20,098 nucleotides of DNA from Gracilaria domingensis. Lineage: Eukaryota > Rhodophyta > Florideophyceae > Gracilariales > Gracilariaceae. Made by a program: the position numbers and the translations under genes. Shown here one piece after another: positions 1 through 8,926 of the stretch; the first letter of the stretch is position 1; each line of letters starts with the position of its first letter. The notes beneath the pieces are model-generated. The model searched no databases and was not told where the DNA came from. It saw nothing but the letters and a program-made list of their open reading frames with translations. Location of the stretch: assembly GCA_022539475.1 (NCBI GenBank), contig VCMS01000258.1, positions 1 to 20,098 on the forward strand, given 5' to 3'.

Positions 1-13
1 TCACCTTCGAAAC

Positions 14-786
14 ATGGATTCCGATCGGTGGAAAATTCGCATTCAGCCCTTTAACGAGAAACATGATTACAAATTGTGGCGAATTCGTGTTGATGCCGCA
101 TGCAATGCTAAGGGTATTGGAGAGGATCTGTGTCAGGTTCGAAATCCCTTCAGTTCAGATGGCAAGCGGTCTTATTGTGTCCGCGCTTTCAGATGAAGCC
201 CTACGTGTCGTACAGGGTGAGATTGGAAACCCTTGTAAGATGCTGAAAAGACTGGACGACCGCTTTGCGTCTACGTCTACAGCCTCTCGCATTGTCAAGA
301 TGTGCGAGTTGATAAACATGAGGTATTCCGACATACATCAGAACATGGGCAAGCACATTGACAAAATGGCTAGTGTCATAGAACAATTGGCTGCTATGGA
401 AACCAAATTGCCTGAGGAGCTCACTGTCGCTCTTTTGATATCTTCAATTACTGCGCTGGAACTTAATCCTGTGTGCGAAGCTATCAAGACTCTTTCGACC
501 GAACAAACTACATGGGACATGGTTTCAGCCCGTCTGCTTGATGAAGTTCGTACCCTTGAGAGTCATACTTCTGAAGGAGCCTCTGCTGCTGTTGGACCCA
601 AATGCGCCATATGCAGCAAGGACAATCACACAACAAGCCGTTGTTATCTTAATCCCTTGAATCCGAAGAACAAGCTAAACATTCCGGTGGATCCTGCAAT
701 GGATAAACGTGGAAGTGAACCACACCCCTCGAATGGCACCAGCTTGAAGAAGAGCAACACCTCCACTCGTGCTGCGGTATTGAGAC
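14..786 (+). pseudogene. copia gag, frameshifted and cut by a hAT insertion
   Basis: The ATG at 14 opens a protein beginning MDSDRWKIRIQPF, followed by the KLWRIRVDAA stretch typical of copia Gag N-termini (UBN2/DUF4219-like). The frame runs to a stop at 196, but homology continues in another frame from about 160-175 (SGLIVSALSDEALRVV), so a small indel lies near 150-175. The rest is a helical UBN2-type capsid region. It ends with a zinc knuckle CX2CX4HX4C whose Cys and His codons are at 603, 612, 627 and 642. The frame then runs into the hAT element at 787 and stops at 803. In a working element Gag would form the particle and bind RNA. Family assignment is secure; the exact frameshift base is not resolved. 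Confidence 0.85.
779..786. repeat. Target-site duplication (left copy) of the hAT insertion
   Basis: The octamer attgagac lies directly before the hAT end and recurs at 1659-1666 directly after the other end. An 8-bp duplication is the length made by hAT transposases. Confidence 0.9.
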
Positions 787-808
787 CAGGGGCGTATTCG
801 TGACTACG
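787..808 (+). repeat. hAT left terminal inverted repeat
   Basis: This 22-nt end begins with CAGG. It pairs imperfectly with the other end at 1628-1658; the right end carries an extra GACTGACT repeat unit before the shared GACTACG. Confidence 0.8.
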
Positions 809-1074
809 TTTTTGATACATGTTGAAGTCAAGAAGTCAAGCACTTTTGGCGGTAGTCATCTTGAAAGTAGTCAAAATATAGTCACAAGACATACGCGTGA
901 ACGTTTACTAGATAGCTTAAGAAGTAGGTGCCTAAGAGTTTTCTATCATCTTCCATGCTACTTTTGTCGCTGTTTTTTGCAACGCGGAGGCTCCAAATTG
1001 CAGTACACTGTTTTCTTCATGTTGGTTTCTATGTAACTCTTAATGGATAAATGCTTTAATGCTTTCCGTGATTT

Positions 1075-1257
1075 CTAAGTCTCCGAAGGAAGAGACTGTC
1101 TCCAATTGCCTTCAATGCGGGCAAGGTCACTGAAACGTCTTTCAGCTGGAGCAGAGTAAGCCTGAGCGGATAGAGCTACTTGCGCAATTATATTAAATGG
1201 AACGAGGCTTATCCACCGTGGCAGTTCGTTAGTGCGTCTCCAAAACCGCAGAGTCAT
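1075..1257 (-). pseudogene. hAT transposase C-terminal dimerisation domain remnant
   Basis: The translated fragment contains PRWISLVPFNIIAQVAL followed by SAPAERRFSDLARIEGNWRQ. This is the pattern of the hAT C-terminal dimerisation domain, in which a hydrophobic helix precedes a conserved S(A)xxER.FS motif and a basic segment. Only about 60 codons remain, against several hundred in a full transposase. A stop lies four codons upstream of the first Met on this strand, and no RNase H-like catalytic core is visible in the rest of the 872-bp element. It cannot act as a transposase. The assignment rests on the motif and agrees independently with the 8-bp duplication and CAGG ends. Confidence 0.75.
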
Positions 1258-1627
1258 GCTCGGCTCTTTCTATTTATTGTTCTTCAACGATTTGCAACGT
1301 TTCTTCTGCAACAAACTGAATATCACCTTCAGTTTATGACTGTGAGTCATCAATGAACTGTCTAGTTCGACAGCTTCCCTTTCAAAAACAACAAATGAAC
1401 GAATGATTTGTAGGAAGATTAGACAGGACATAGAAGTCAGAACTACTGAGATGTTAATTACTACTGTTTGCGGTCAAATATATCTACTTAATATCTCTCA
1501 GAGATCATCCAAAGTCACATTGAGCTGCTATGGAGCCGTTCAATTGCTGCTGTAGACAACGGTGACTACAATATTTGACTACGGCCGAACTACTGGAGTC
1601 AGTCAGTCAAAGTCAGTGAAAAAAGCG

Positions 1628-1658
1628 CCGTAGTCAGTCAGTCACCGATACGGGCCTG
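1628..1658 (-). repeat. hAT right terminal inverted repeat
   Basis: The outer end of the element reads inward from 1658 on the minus strand, beginning CAGG. It contains the tandem GTCAGTCAGTCA motif, which also occurs just inside at about 1598-1616. Confidence 0.8.
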
Positions 1659-1666
1659 ATTGAGAC
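1659..1666. repeat. Target-site duplication (right copy) of the hAT insertion
   Basis: This octamer attgagac is identical to 779-786. The copia coding sequence resumes immediately after it. Confidence 0.9.
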
Positions 1667-4600
1667 CCCGAGTTCTCGCTGCTCGGTCTGTAAAATCCAA
1701 CCTTCTAATGCTGGACTCAGGTTCTACGGCGCACCTTACGGCTTCTCGTAAACACCTCTCGACAAGCCATGAATGCAGTATTCCGATTGCACTGGGTGAC
1801 AACTCTGAGATCATTGCAACCGAGAAAGGTGTCAGGCCTGTAACGTGGTCACATGACGGTACCGATACCACTGTGTCACTCAGCAACACATTGGTTTCAT
1901 CTGATATCGCCATGAGTCTACTTTCTATTCCCGCTCTCACTGCGAAGCAACTTGCAGTTCTCTTTCTACCAACTGTTGCTTACATCATTGACTTGGACGA
2001 TCATTTTCGAATCGTAGGCAGTGCTCCCAAACATTCTGATGGTCTTTATTACATTCCTGGAGACTGTCATGCTGCCACTCGTTCTTTGCCTGATGGATCC
2101 GCTAACGAGGCCAGAGCCATGATTACCCGTTTCTCTCACCTCCTCCGTACCGAAACTAATGCCAGCAATGATGACGCCGTTGTTGTGAAAGAGCTGTCGG
2201 ATGCTGACGAGTCGGATACTGATGCTGACTCTTTGGCAGTTGAAGTCTCTGATGATTCCGCAGACGAACTCGACAAGAAATCTTTGACCCCTGCATGTGT
2301 CACACTATGGCACAATCGCCTAGGACATACTGCCTCCAAAGCTGATGTGCGAAAGTTACTCCAAGACAGGATCTTATCCCAGACCACCATTTCTTCTTTG
2401 GATTGCATCCCGTGCGCTCAAGGAAAGTTTCGTCGTAGCTTTCATGGGTCTCTCACCTCCGCGTCTCAGCCAGGTCACCTGCGCTGCGATATCACTCTCG
2501 TTGGCACCGAGTCGGAAGCTGGACACATTTACTACATGATCATCGTGGATACTTATACTCGTTATCTGTTTGCTGCTCCACTGGTCCGTAAGTCTGACGC
2601 TTCTGAGATAATCTTGAACTACGTGAATTGGTTTGAGCGCCAATCAGGTTACAAAGTTCGTTCTCCCCACTCAGATGGAGGCTCCGAATTTTTCAAGGCG
2701 CAGAAGCAACTGAAACGCATTGGAGTTGTCATCACCCGTTCATCTCTATACACGCCTTCCTCCAATGGACTTGCTGAACGCAACATTGCCATTCCGATGG
2801 GCCCATCCGAGCCTGTCTGGAGCAAGCTCAACTACCATTGTCGTACTAGACGGCAGCCCTTTGTCATGTCATTTTCTGCAAGAACGTCAATTATCATCGA
2901 AGCACTGAGCAAGTTCCATTCACTCAGTTGCTTCAAGAGCCCCCACGTGATGTCAAACATCTTCGTACCTTTGGCTGTCGAACTCTTGTAGAAGAAAATC
3001 CCAATGAGCTTAAGAAGATGCAACCCCGTCTGGTCGAAGGAGTGAACTTAGGCCATGTCCAGGGCGGTTTGTACAGAATCTTAACAAGCAACGGCATTGT
3101 CGAAACCAAGCATGCCCGTTTCCTTGAAGAAGAATTCCCCGGATTGTCTCTCATCGATGGCTCTGTCTCTCTGACACCTTCTACGGAGCCTAGAACGAGT
3201 ACTTTTGTCGATGACTTTGACCCCAGTGATGATGAACCTACCAACATTCCTCGTTCCACGCCCTCACCTGCCACTGACGAGGAATCTTCCGACTGGATGA
3301 CGAATGCATCTTCCAGCAGTAGTACGGGACTCACGCACTACCCTGATCACCCATCAACGTACGATCCTGATCTGGGTGGATATGCCTCTGACTTAGAACC
3401 GGAAGTGGCCAACACCGCTCGCAGGCTACCAACCGCCATAAGCACTTCCGATGAACCTACATTGCGTCAGGCTCTTTCTTCTTCTGAGGCTGCACACTGG
3501 ATGGACGCAATTCGTACTGAATTTGATACTATTCGTAGTCTTGGGACATACGAAGATGCCTCGCCCACCCATGGTCCGCCGATACCGTCTGGATTTATCT
3601 TTCGCCTCAAACGAGACCACAATGGTCAACCGTTACGCTTCAAGGCTCGCCTCGTGGCTCGTGGTAACTTTCAGAGCGTCGCTGACAAAGACAATCTGTA
3701 TGCCCCTGTTCTTAACTTTGAGATTTTCCGTGTCATGATGATACTCTCTACTGCCATGAACTGGGATAGTCAGCATATCGATGTCAAAGGCGCATTCTTA
3801 CATGCCACGATGCCAACTGAGCATCCCGTCTGGATCACACTGCCTAAGATTGATGGTATTCCTGAGGCCGATGGACGTGTCGTTCGCTTGTTGAAGTCTC
3901 TCTATGGGACGCGTGAGGCACCCCGACTGTGGTACGAGAACATCTCTTCCTACCTTCGTTCAATTGGATTCACGCAATTGCAATCAGCGCCATAGGTATT
4001 CGTCCACCATCAGGGTTCTAGTACTGTGATTGTGTTGGTCTATGTTGATGACCTCAGTATTTTTGGGCCTTCTCATCTCACTTCATGGGTGAAGTCTAAG
4101 CTGTCTGATGCATATAATGTTTCCGATCTTGGTAAGACAGACTTGTACTTGGGAGTTTCAATTGTCGAGTCTGAGGACAGTATCTTTCTCCACCAGCGTC
4201 CTCTAATTGAGAAGATCATTCGCATGGCTCATCTGGATACTGCTACTTCGCTGCCTACTCCTCTCCCTCAGACACACTGTCTTTATGATGCTCTGTCCAA
4301 CTCCACTGATTCTGACGCTCTCGGTATGAAGGACGTTCCCTACAAGGAAGTTTTGGGCTCACTTCTCTTCTTGAGCACCCGAACCCGTCCGGACTTAGCT
4401 ACTGCGGTCTCCATGCTGGGAAAGTCCTCTTCCAATCCTTTGCCGGAGCATTGGCAATGCATGAAGAAAGTTGTACGGTATCTTATTGGTTCTCAGGACT
4501 TTGGTTTGACCATTCCTCGAACAGTTACGGCTCGTGTCTCGTCCTGGTCGGATGCCGATTGGGGTCGTGATCTTGAGAAACGTCGCTCCAGGGGGGGTTT

Positions 4601-4805
4601 TCTGATCACAATTGGGGATACACCTGTGATTTGGAGTTCGAAGCTTCAGAAAGCAACTGCTCTCTCAACTACCGAGGCCGAGTTCTACTCTATGTCGGAG
4701 TGTATTAAGCAACTATCTTGGCTGAAGAACGTGATGACTGAGCTCGGGTTGTCTATTGAGTATCCGATTGATCTCTTTCAGGACAACCTTGGGGCTATAT
4801 CGTGG
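1667..4805 (+). pseudogene. copia pol: protease, integrase, reverse transcriptase, partial RNase H
   Basis: Reading resumes after the hAT with the protease motif LDSGSTAHLT near 1708. The integrase zinc region follows (LWHNRLGH, then CIPC near 2404-2415). The catalytic residues are Asp at about 2488, Asp at 2674 and Glu at 2776, with 33 residues between the last two. The frame shifts near 2790-2806. TAG at 2847-2849 interrupts the integrase tail. The RT region includes KARLVARGNF, then QHIDVKGAFLH, and the catalytic YVDD at 4041-4052. TAG at 3993-3995 lies just before YVDD. RNase H includes SWSDADWG and LSTTEAEFYS, and ends at DNLGAISW, where a gypsy LTR begins. Family identity is certain; the gene is dead through one shift, two stops and truncation. 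Confidence 0.9.
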
Positions 4806-5787
4806 TGTAGGACAACGCGAGTGCGCGGAATCGTTGAGGATAATGCTCCATAACTCGCCATGCGAGACGTATCCGTCATGGAAAGTTGTATGAAGAATGG
4901 CCCAATTTTGGGGATTTCTGGCTAATTTTATTTGGTACCTCCTGGGGTTGGCGCCAGCAATGGCAGATTATGACTGAATGGACGCGTGTACGCGTGTGGT
5001 TATTTTGACCCTTTCACAGGTGAATTTGGTTCGATAGTCGAATAGTTTACTGGCCGCTGCCGCGGGTTGCACATCTTCCACGTGTGTGGACCTGCACAAA
5101 CGTGCACTTTATCTATTTAATTTAGTTTAACTAAGTAATCGGTTACGATATAAGGAGGTGACCTCGCGGCCACCTCCGCCCCTCAGTAAAGGGTAACCGA
5201 GTTTGGCTCTGAACTGTTTCGCCATCGCGAAGTGTACAACTCCCTCCAGAGAAACACCGCGTACGGTACGACTCAGCTTCATCCCTCGGGATTATTCAGG
5301 CAATACTGACCATTGTGGCCTTGCCCTCGAGCTGCTTTATTCCGTGTCTTCGGACTGTTCTTGTTTCTTATTTGTGCAGTTCTACTGCTTTCACCACAAT
5401 TGGTAGCGTTTCCGTCTTTGTATAGAGTTGTGCCGCGTAGGCTTAATACACATCGTCGTCTCCCGGCGCCGGGTCTGTTGCCGCTTTCCGCACGTCCCGC
5501 CGCGGGATTCCTCTCTTTTCCTCCTCTATTTCCCTTCTTTCTCCCCTTTTGCCTAGGGCTTACACCGCTCTACGGTACTCTTCCTCCTCGACCATTCCGT
5601 CACTTTTCGCCGGATTCCTGGATCAGGCCCGTTCACCCCTCAACCTCCGTAGGTATATCCCGTACCACGGGCGGTCTTACACCCGCACTATCCGTGTTCG
5701 CAGGGCTCACCACTGAGTTCACCTCGTCTAGAGGGCAAGGACTCGAACGCCTTGAGAGACGATCCCATCGCTGGGGTTCGCTCCACA
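4806..5787 (+). repeat. 5' LTR of gypsy element A
   Basis: The LTR starts TGTAG and ends CCACA, giving TGT...ACA ends, and is followed after two bases by the primer-binding block. The start is set by alignment with both LTR copies of element B. Landmarks also shared with B include a GGACGCGTGT segment near 4980 and TGTATAGAGTT near 5418. The length, 982 bp, is close to the 974 bp of B. It holds a TATA-like gatataag at 5147-5154, an inverted repeat at 5154-5177 and a long pyrimidine-rich tract at about 5508-5552. A 219-codon open frame across it has no family resemblance and is not called a gene. Confidence 0.85.
5154..5177 (+). promoter_or_regulatory. LTR hairpin next to a TATA-like box (element A)
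   Basis: GGAGGTG (5154-5160) and CACCTCC (5171-5177) can form a 7-bp stem with a 10-nt loop. It lies directly after gatataag, a possible TATA box. Element B has a comparable AGGTG...CACCT hairpin at 9247-9278 in the same part of its LTR. A role in transcript start or end is inference only. The sequence resembles a bacterial ribosome site by chance. Confidence 0.35.
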
Positions 5788-5789
5788 AG

Positions 5790-5808
5790 TGGTCTCCCGA
5801 CTTAGAAC
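5790..5808 (+). other. Primer-binding site of element A
   Basis: The 19-nt block TGGTCTCCCGACTTAGAAC begins two bases after the LTR end, starts with TGG (complement of tRNA CCA) and is identical in element B, although the surrounding leader is strongly diverged. I could not match it to a specific tRNA 3' end from memory. Confidence 0.75.
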
Positions 5809-6004
5809 GGGTTGGAATCTTTCTTTCGTTCTCGTTCTTGTCGAGGAGTCTCACGATTAGTGGTCAATTGGTTTTTGGGAAGCTACTGTGGAACAGTGGA
5901 CTCTCTAGAGTGTTTTATTTGTTGTTCGGGACTTACTCTTTAGAGTATCGAGACCTCTCGTTGTTAATTTGATCTTACCGCTGTTCGGTACACGGTGGCC
6001 CGGT
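5809..6004 (+). other. Untranslated leader of element A
   Basis: This is leader between the primer site and gag. It contains two small inverted repeats, ACTCTCTAGAGT (5900-5911) and ACTCTTTAGAGT (5935-5946). The second is identical to one in the leader of B (9993-10004). Packaging or dimer signals are expected in this part of an LTR element, but no function is shown. Confidence 0.55.
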
Positions 6005-8101
6005 ATTGCGCCACCTGCGCCGAACCCTCGAAACGGTGTGGCCAGAGATGCTGGTGTGCCTCGGCCTAGGCCTCCGCGTTCTCGCGCCTCCGTACCCCCA
6101 AGGTCGCCTGACAATGAACAGGTCCCGGAACCCCGGAGAGCTTCGTCAGTCACGTCGGGTCCGATGGCCGCTTCTACGGCAGGAGCTCCGCCCGTTACGG
6201 GTACTCCGGCCACGGAGAGACCAGACGATGTGGTTGAAACCCCTGGATACTCGTACCTCGAGGCTCAACTGCGTGTCAGTCAGCTCGCGCAAAACTCGTT
6301 GTTCGAGGATCTGCAGTATCTCAGACGGAAGCTTGACCAAGCTGAAATCGGAGATCCGACCAATGACATTCGTGTCTTACGTCAAGACGTGAATTCCATT
6401 TTGGAAAGTCTGGGTGCACCAGCCGCTTTTGTTCAAGCTTACCATTCCTCTATTCAGGAGCATCGAGCTGAAATCGATCGCCTAACCACTCGGTTGTCTA
6501 CTCTCGAAGAGATCATCCGGATGGATAACGCATCTGATGCGAAGGATGCTAAGGAAGAAGCCTCTAGGCGCTCGGCACGCCATACTCCGCATCACGGAAA
6601 TCGACGATCCAAAAAGGAACTCCGTTACGACTCGGATTCGTCTAGTTCCAATTCTAGCGTTCGCTCTGCGAAATCTACGTCATCCAGTTCTTCGGACAGT
6701 GAGGGAGACCGAGAACGGTATGGGAGTCCATCCCGCGGAACGAAGTCAAAGGCGACATATGCCACTCAAGGAGTGATTCGCTCTCGCGAGAAAGGTAGAC
6801 GTCATCTTGGACTCAAGGAGTTGAAACCAACGAATCTCCTCTACAGGAAGCTGTTATCGTATCGTTATTACCGATTAGACGATTCATCGTCACGTCGCAC
6901 CTCGCAAAGCACCGGCAAGGTGAAGGATCACATCAGAAGACTGAATATCGTCTTTACGAAGAAATTCGATGGCGAAGATCCGATTCTGGTATTGGAATTC
7001 CTGGCCCGCTTTGTGCAGGAAGCCGACATTCTCGGTATGAACGAGGCGCAAGCGTTTCTCGTTTTACCCTATTTTCTGTCAGGGATGGCTGAAGATCAGT
7101 TTAACTCGGTCCGAGGGTCGTCCCGTGCATCTGAGGGAGGTGTCAGTTGTTGGCCGGAAGCGGTCCAATACCTCCTGAGGTCCTATGCAACAGGAAGCGC
7201 GATTCACAACGCGACGCTTGCTCTGCGAGATACTAAACAGAAGACTGAAGAGACCGAAACGGTTTACTCAACCCGGTTGAATAAAGCGTTTCATCGCTGT
7301 GGGAATGTGTACTCCGCTCAGGAGAGATGCACGATGTTCGTGGATGGGTTGGACCCTTCTATCAAGGCTTTGGTGGCGCGATATCGCGAAGAGAAACGTA
7401 GGATTACATATCTGGAATTGGTCCAGTACGCCCAGGCTGAAGGCGAAGTCCTCCGTGCTCGGCGCCCGCCGAAACCCCGTCGCTCAAGGGCGTTCCTCGT
7501 CAACGAGTCATCCCCATCTCTTTCCTTGGAACGTGGAAACTCCGTGAACCCGGATCTGGATAACGTCCACTTCGTTGGAAGTGCTCCCGATTCGTACGGG
7601 TCCTCTGACATTCCGTCGTCGTCGACTCCGACCTCGGAAGGTGACCCCGCACTCTATATGGGAGGAACACGGGTACAGGCCGCTCCACTCGCTTATGCGA
7701 ATAACGGAAGCCGTTTCTCACGCCCAGGATGGGTGAATGCACAACCGCAACGACGGCCAGATGGTAATCGATCTTTCGATAAGTCGGTGACGACCATCTG
7801 TCACATTTGTTACCGACACGGTCATATCGCATCTGTGTGCATGTTTCTCGCTCGGGAGTTACCGAAAATTATCGGATGGTATGAATCTCTGTCATCAGCT
7901 GACAAGGCTCGTGTACCGAGTAAGAATTATGAAGCGCAGAAGGACATGTTTGGCAACCCTGGTACAGGAAAGAACGTTCGCGTAGACGAAACTCGGAATG
8001 CGACCGAACAGATGACTGCGACCAACCCCGAACCCGGGAATTCTGTTTCCCACTCTGAGCAGAGTTTGCCGTCGTCGGCCAACCCCGCCCAGAAAAACTA
8101 A
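6005..8101 (+). CDS. Gag of gypsy element A (start codon apparently lost)
   Basis: The Gag structural protein forms the particle and binds element RNA. In order the frame shows a proline/arginine-rich N-terminus, a long helical region with heptad character (about 6240-6530), a Ser/Asp-rich low-complexity tract (about 6610-6720), the conserved block GRRHLGLKELKPT, the capsid region (about 6950-7450) and a zinc knuckle CHICYRHGHIASVC starting at 7799. The position matching the ATG of element B is ATT (6005-6007). The next in-frame ATG is at 6164, which would drop about 53 residues. The frame is otherwise open to TAA at 8099-8101. That stop follows directly on a GAAAAAC heptamer where ribosomes probably slip into pol. 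Clear homologue of 10145-12214. Confidence 0.88.
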   Translation: MAPPAPNPRNGVARDAGVPRPRPPRSRASVPPRSPDNEQVPEPRRASSVTSGPMAASTAGAPPVTGTPATERPDDVVETPGYSYLEAQLRVSQLAQNSLFEDLQYLRRKLDQAEIGDPTNDIRVLRQDVNSILESLGAPAAFVQAYHSSIQEHRAEIDRLTTRLSTLEEIIRMDNASDAKDAKEEASRRSARHTPHHGNRRSKKELRYDSDSSSSNSSVRSAKSTSSSSSDSEGDRERYGSPSRGTKSKATYATQGVIRSREKGRRHLGLKELKPTNLLYRKLLSYRYYRLDDSSSRRTSQSTGKVKDHIRRLNIVFTKKFDGEDPILVLEFLARFVQEADILGMNEAQAFLVLPYFLSGMAEDQFNSVRGSSRASEGGVSCWPEAVQYLLRSYATGSAIHNATLALRDTKQKTEETETVYSTRLNKAFHRCGNVYSAQERCTMFVDGLDPSIKALVARYREEKRRITYLELVQYAQAEGEVLRARRPPKPRRSRAFLVNESSPSLSLERGNSVNPDLDNVHFVGSAPDSYGSSDIPSSSTPTSEGDPALYMGGTRVQAAPLAYANNGSRFSRPGWVNAQPQRRPDGNRSFDKSVTTICHICYRHGHIASVCMFLARELPKIIGWYESLSSADKARVPSKNYEAQKDMFGNPGTGKNVRVDETRNATEQMTATNPEPGNSVSHSEQSLPSSANPAQKN

Positions 8102-8157
8102 ACTTGGGAGTTCCCCCTGCGAGAGGGGCGTCTCCTGAGCTGAAGTCGGAGACGCCC
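8092..8157 (+). promoter_or_regulatory. Probable -1 ribosomal frameshift signal, element A
   Basis: The gag codons AAA AAC precede the TAA stop, giving the heptamer GAAAAAC at 8092-8098. Pol continues in the -1 frame. Downstream, GGGCGTCTCC (8126-8135) pairs perfectly with GGAGACGCCC (8148-8157) around a 12-nt loop. A smaller CCCCT/AGGGG stem (8114-8128) shares its 3' side with this stem, so the two compete or stack. The equivalent stem in B keeps all ten pairs although two pairs have changed. The heptamer is near-canonical (AAA AAC in the decoding frame, but preceded by G), so slippage efficiency is uncertain. Confidence 0.65.
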
Positions 8158-8926
8158 GAGGCGCCGCCGCTTCGCTCCCCGGTCACTTTCCTTAAAAGGA
8201 AGATCCTTACGAGGAAGATGGCTCAATCCGACGTGGACTCAGAGCTTTTAACGGTTCTCCGTCGTCCGTGGGTACGGTCCCGAAATTTCCGTAACCCGGA
8301 TAGAGTCCTTGTGATGGCCAAGAGGAATTATAAGGTTTACGCCGACCTCGGATTATCACACCATTTATGTTTCGTCAACTGTCCGTGTTGGACACGGGCG
8401 CTGCGCCAAATCTTATTCACTCTTCGTTAGTGCCCCCGGCACTTCGGGAATTCGTTCGCTATGGTCCAGGCTTGGATATCGCTGACGCGAACAATAACCC
8501 GTTGCGCACGGTTGGTTACTTAACTCTCACAGTGAGACTTGGCACCTACGTGGTGAAACTTGAATTTGTTGTCTGCGATTCACTCGCTGCACCGGTTATA
8601 CTCGGTTGTGATTTTTGCGACCGCTTTGTCGAAGCGATACGCCCAAGGGCGAAAACCGTGGAAATGGAAGACGGTACAACCATTCCGATCGTTCGGAAGC
8701 CGTTGAGGCGCGCAATTCGGAAGCGCGTTCCATTACCTTTGGCTCAGGAGGTTCCAAACGTGGATCCGAAATCAACAAAGATTCGCATAGCGAAATCCGT
8801 TTCAATCCCGCCGGAATCCCAGGTGTGGGTGCAGTGCGTCTTCAGACAACGTGGAATTCGACTAGTTCAACCGTCGTCATCGTTATACGATCAGCGACAG
8901 CTCGCTTTAGCTAATGGTGTTGTTTC
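8098..8926 (+). pseudogene. Pol of gypsy element A, protease region only
   Basis: Read in the -1 frame relative to gag, this matches the N-terminal part of Pol in B, including LRRPWVRSRN and RNYKVYADLGLS. One base is missing at about 8364 relative to B, and the match continues in the next frame with the protease active-site motif VLDTGAAPNLIH and the second conserved segment APVILGCDF. It stops at LANGVVSV, where the LTR of B begins at 8927. RT, RNase H and integrase of A should lie to the right of B, outside the window. No product is expected beyond the frameshift. Confidence 0.87.

Larger units (their letters stand above)
787..1658 (-). mobile_element. hAT-type DNA transposon, internally deleted, 872 bp
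   Basis: The ends are inverted. The left starts CAGGGGCGTATTCGTGACTA; the right end, read on the minus strand, starts CAGGCCCGTATCGGTGACTG. They share CAGG, CGTAT, GTGACT and GACTACG blocks. Direct 8-bp copies attgagac flank the element. Subterminal DNA on both sides repeats GTAGTC/AGTCA motifs in both orientations (852-885, 1563-1640), as expected of hAT transposase binding arrays. A fragment of hAT transposase remains on the minus strand, so this looks like a deletion derivative needing a transposase supplied in trans. The strand given is that of the transposase remnant. Confidence 0.88.
1..4805 (+). mobile_element. Ty1/copia LTR retrotransposon, decayed, truncated at both ends in this window
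   Basis: The order of domains is gag with a CCHC knuckle, DSG protease, GAG-pre-integrase and integrase, then reverse transcriptase with YVDD, then RNase H. Integrase before RT is the diagnostic copia order. The gag start lies 14 bases into the window, so the 5' LTR and primer site should be just upstream and are not seen. The right side stops inside RNase H, where a gypsy LTR begins at 4806. Damage seen: frame changes near 150-175 and 2790-2806, in-frame TAG at 2847 and 3993, and an internal hAT insertion at 787-1658. The element is therefore not autonomous. It is the oldest layer of the nest. Confidence 0.93.
4806..8926 (+). mobile_element. Ty3/gypsy element A, left arm (LTR, gag, start of pol)
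   Basis: Element A starts with TGTAGGACAACGC at 4806, inside the copia RNase H codons, and aligns from this base with the LTR start of element B. It contains a 982-bp LTR, a primer-binding block, gag, and pol through the protease. It is cut at 8926/8927 by element B. Gag and the pol start are clearly homologous to those of B but differ throughout, so A and B are separate subfamilies, not recent copies. The candidate 5-bp target duplication is cgtgg (4801-4805); its partner would lie beyond the window. A has lost the gag ATG position used by B and has a one-base deletion at about 8364, so this copy looks inactive. Confidence 0.92.

Noticed and set aside
1667..4805. Repeat-induced point mutation of the copia element
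   Set aside because: Only two internal stops occur in about 3 kb and the coding sequence is otherwise well kept. Heavy C-to-T damage is not apparent.
5151..5160. AAGGAGGTG resembling a strong Shine-Dalgarno site
   Set aside because: The window is eukaryotic transposon sequence and no start codon follows at a suitable distance. The match is part of an LTR inverted repeat.
5313..5972. A 219-codon + strand open frame across the LTR and leader of element A
   Set aside because: It lies almost wholly in the LTR, spans the primer-binding site, has low-complexity Pro/Phe/Leu/Ser composition and no counterpart in element B.
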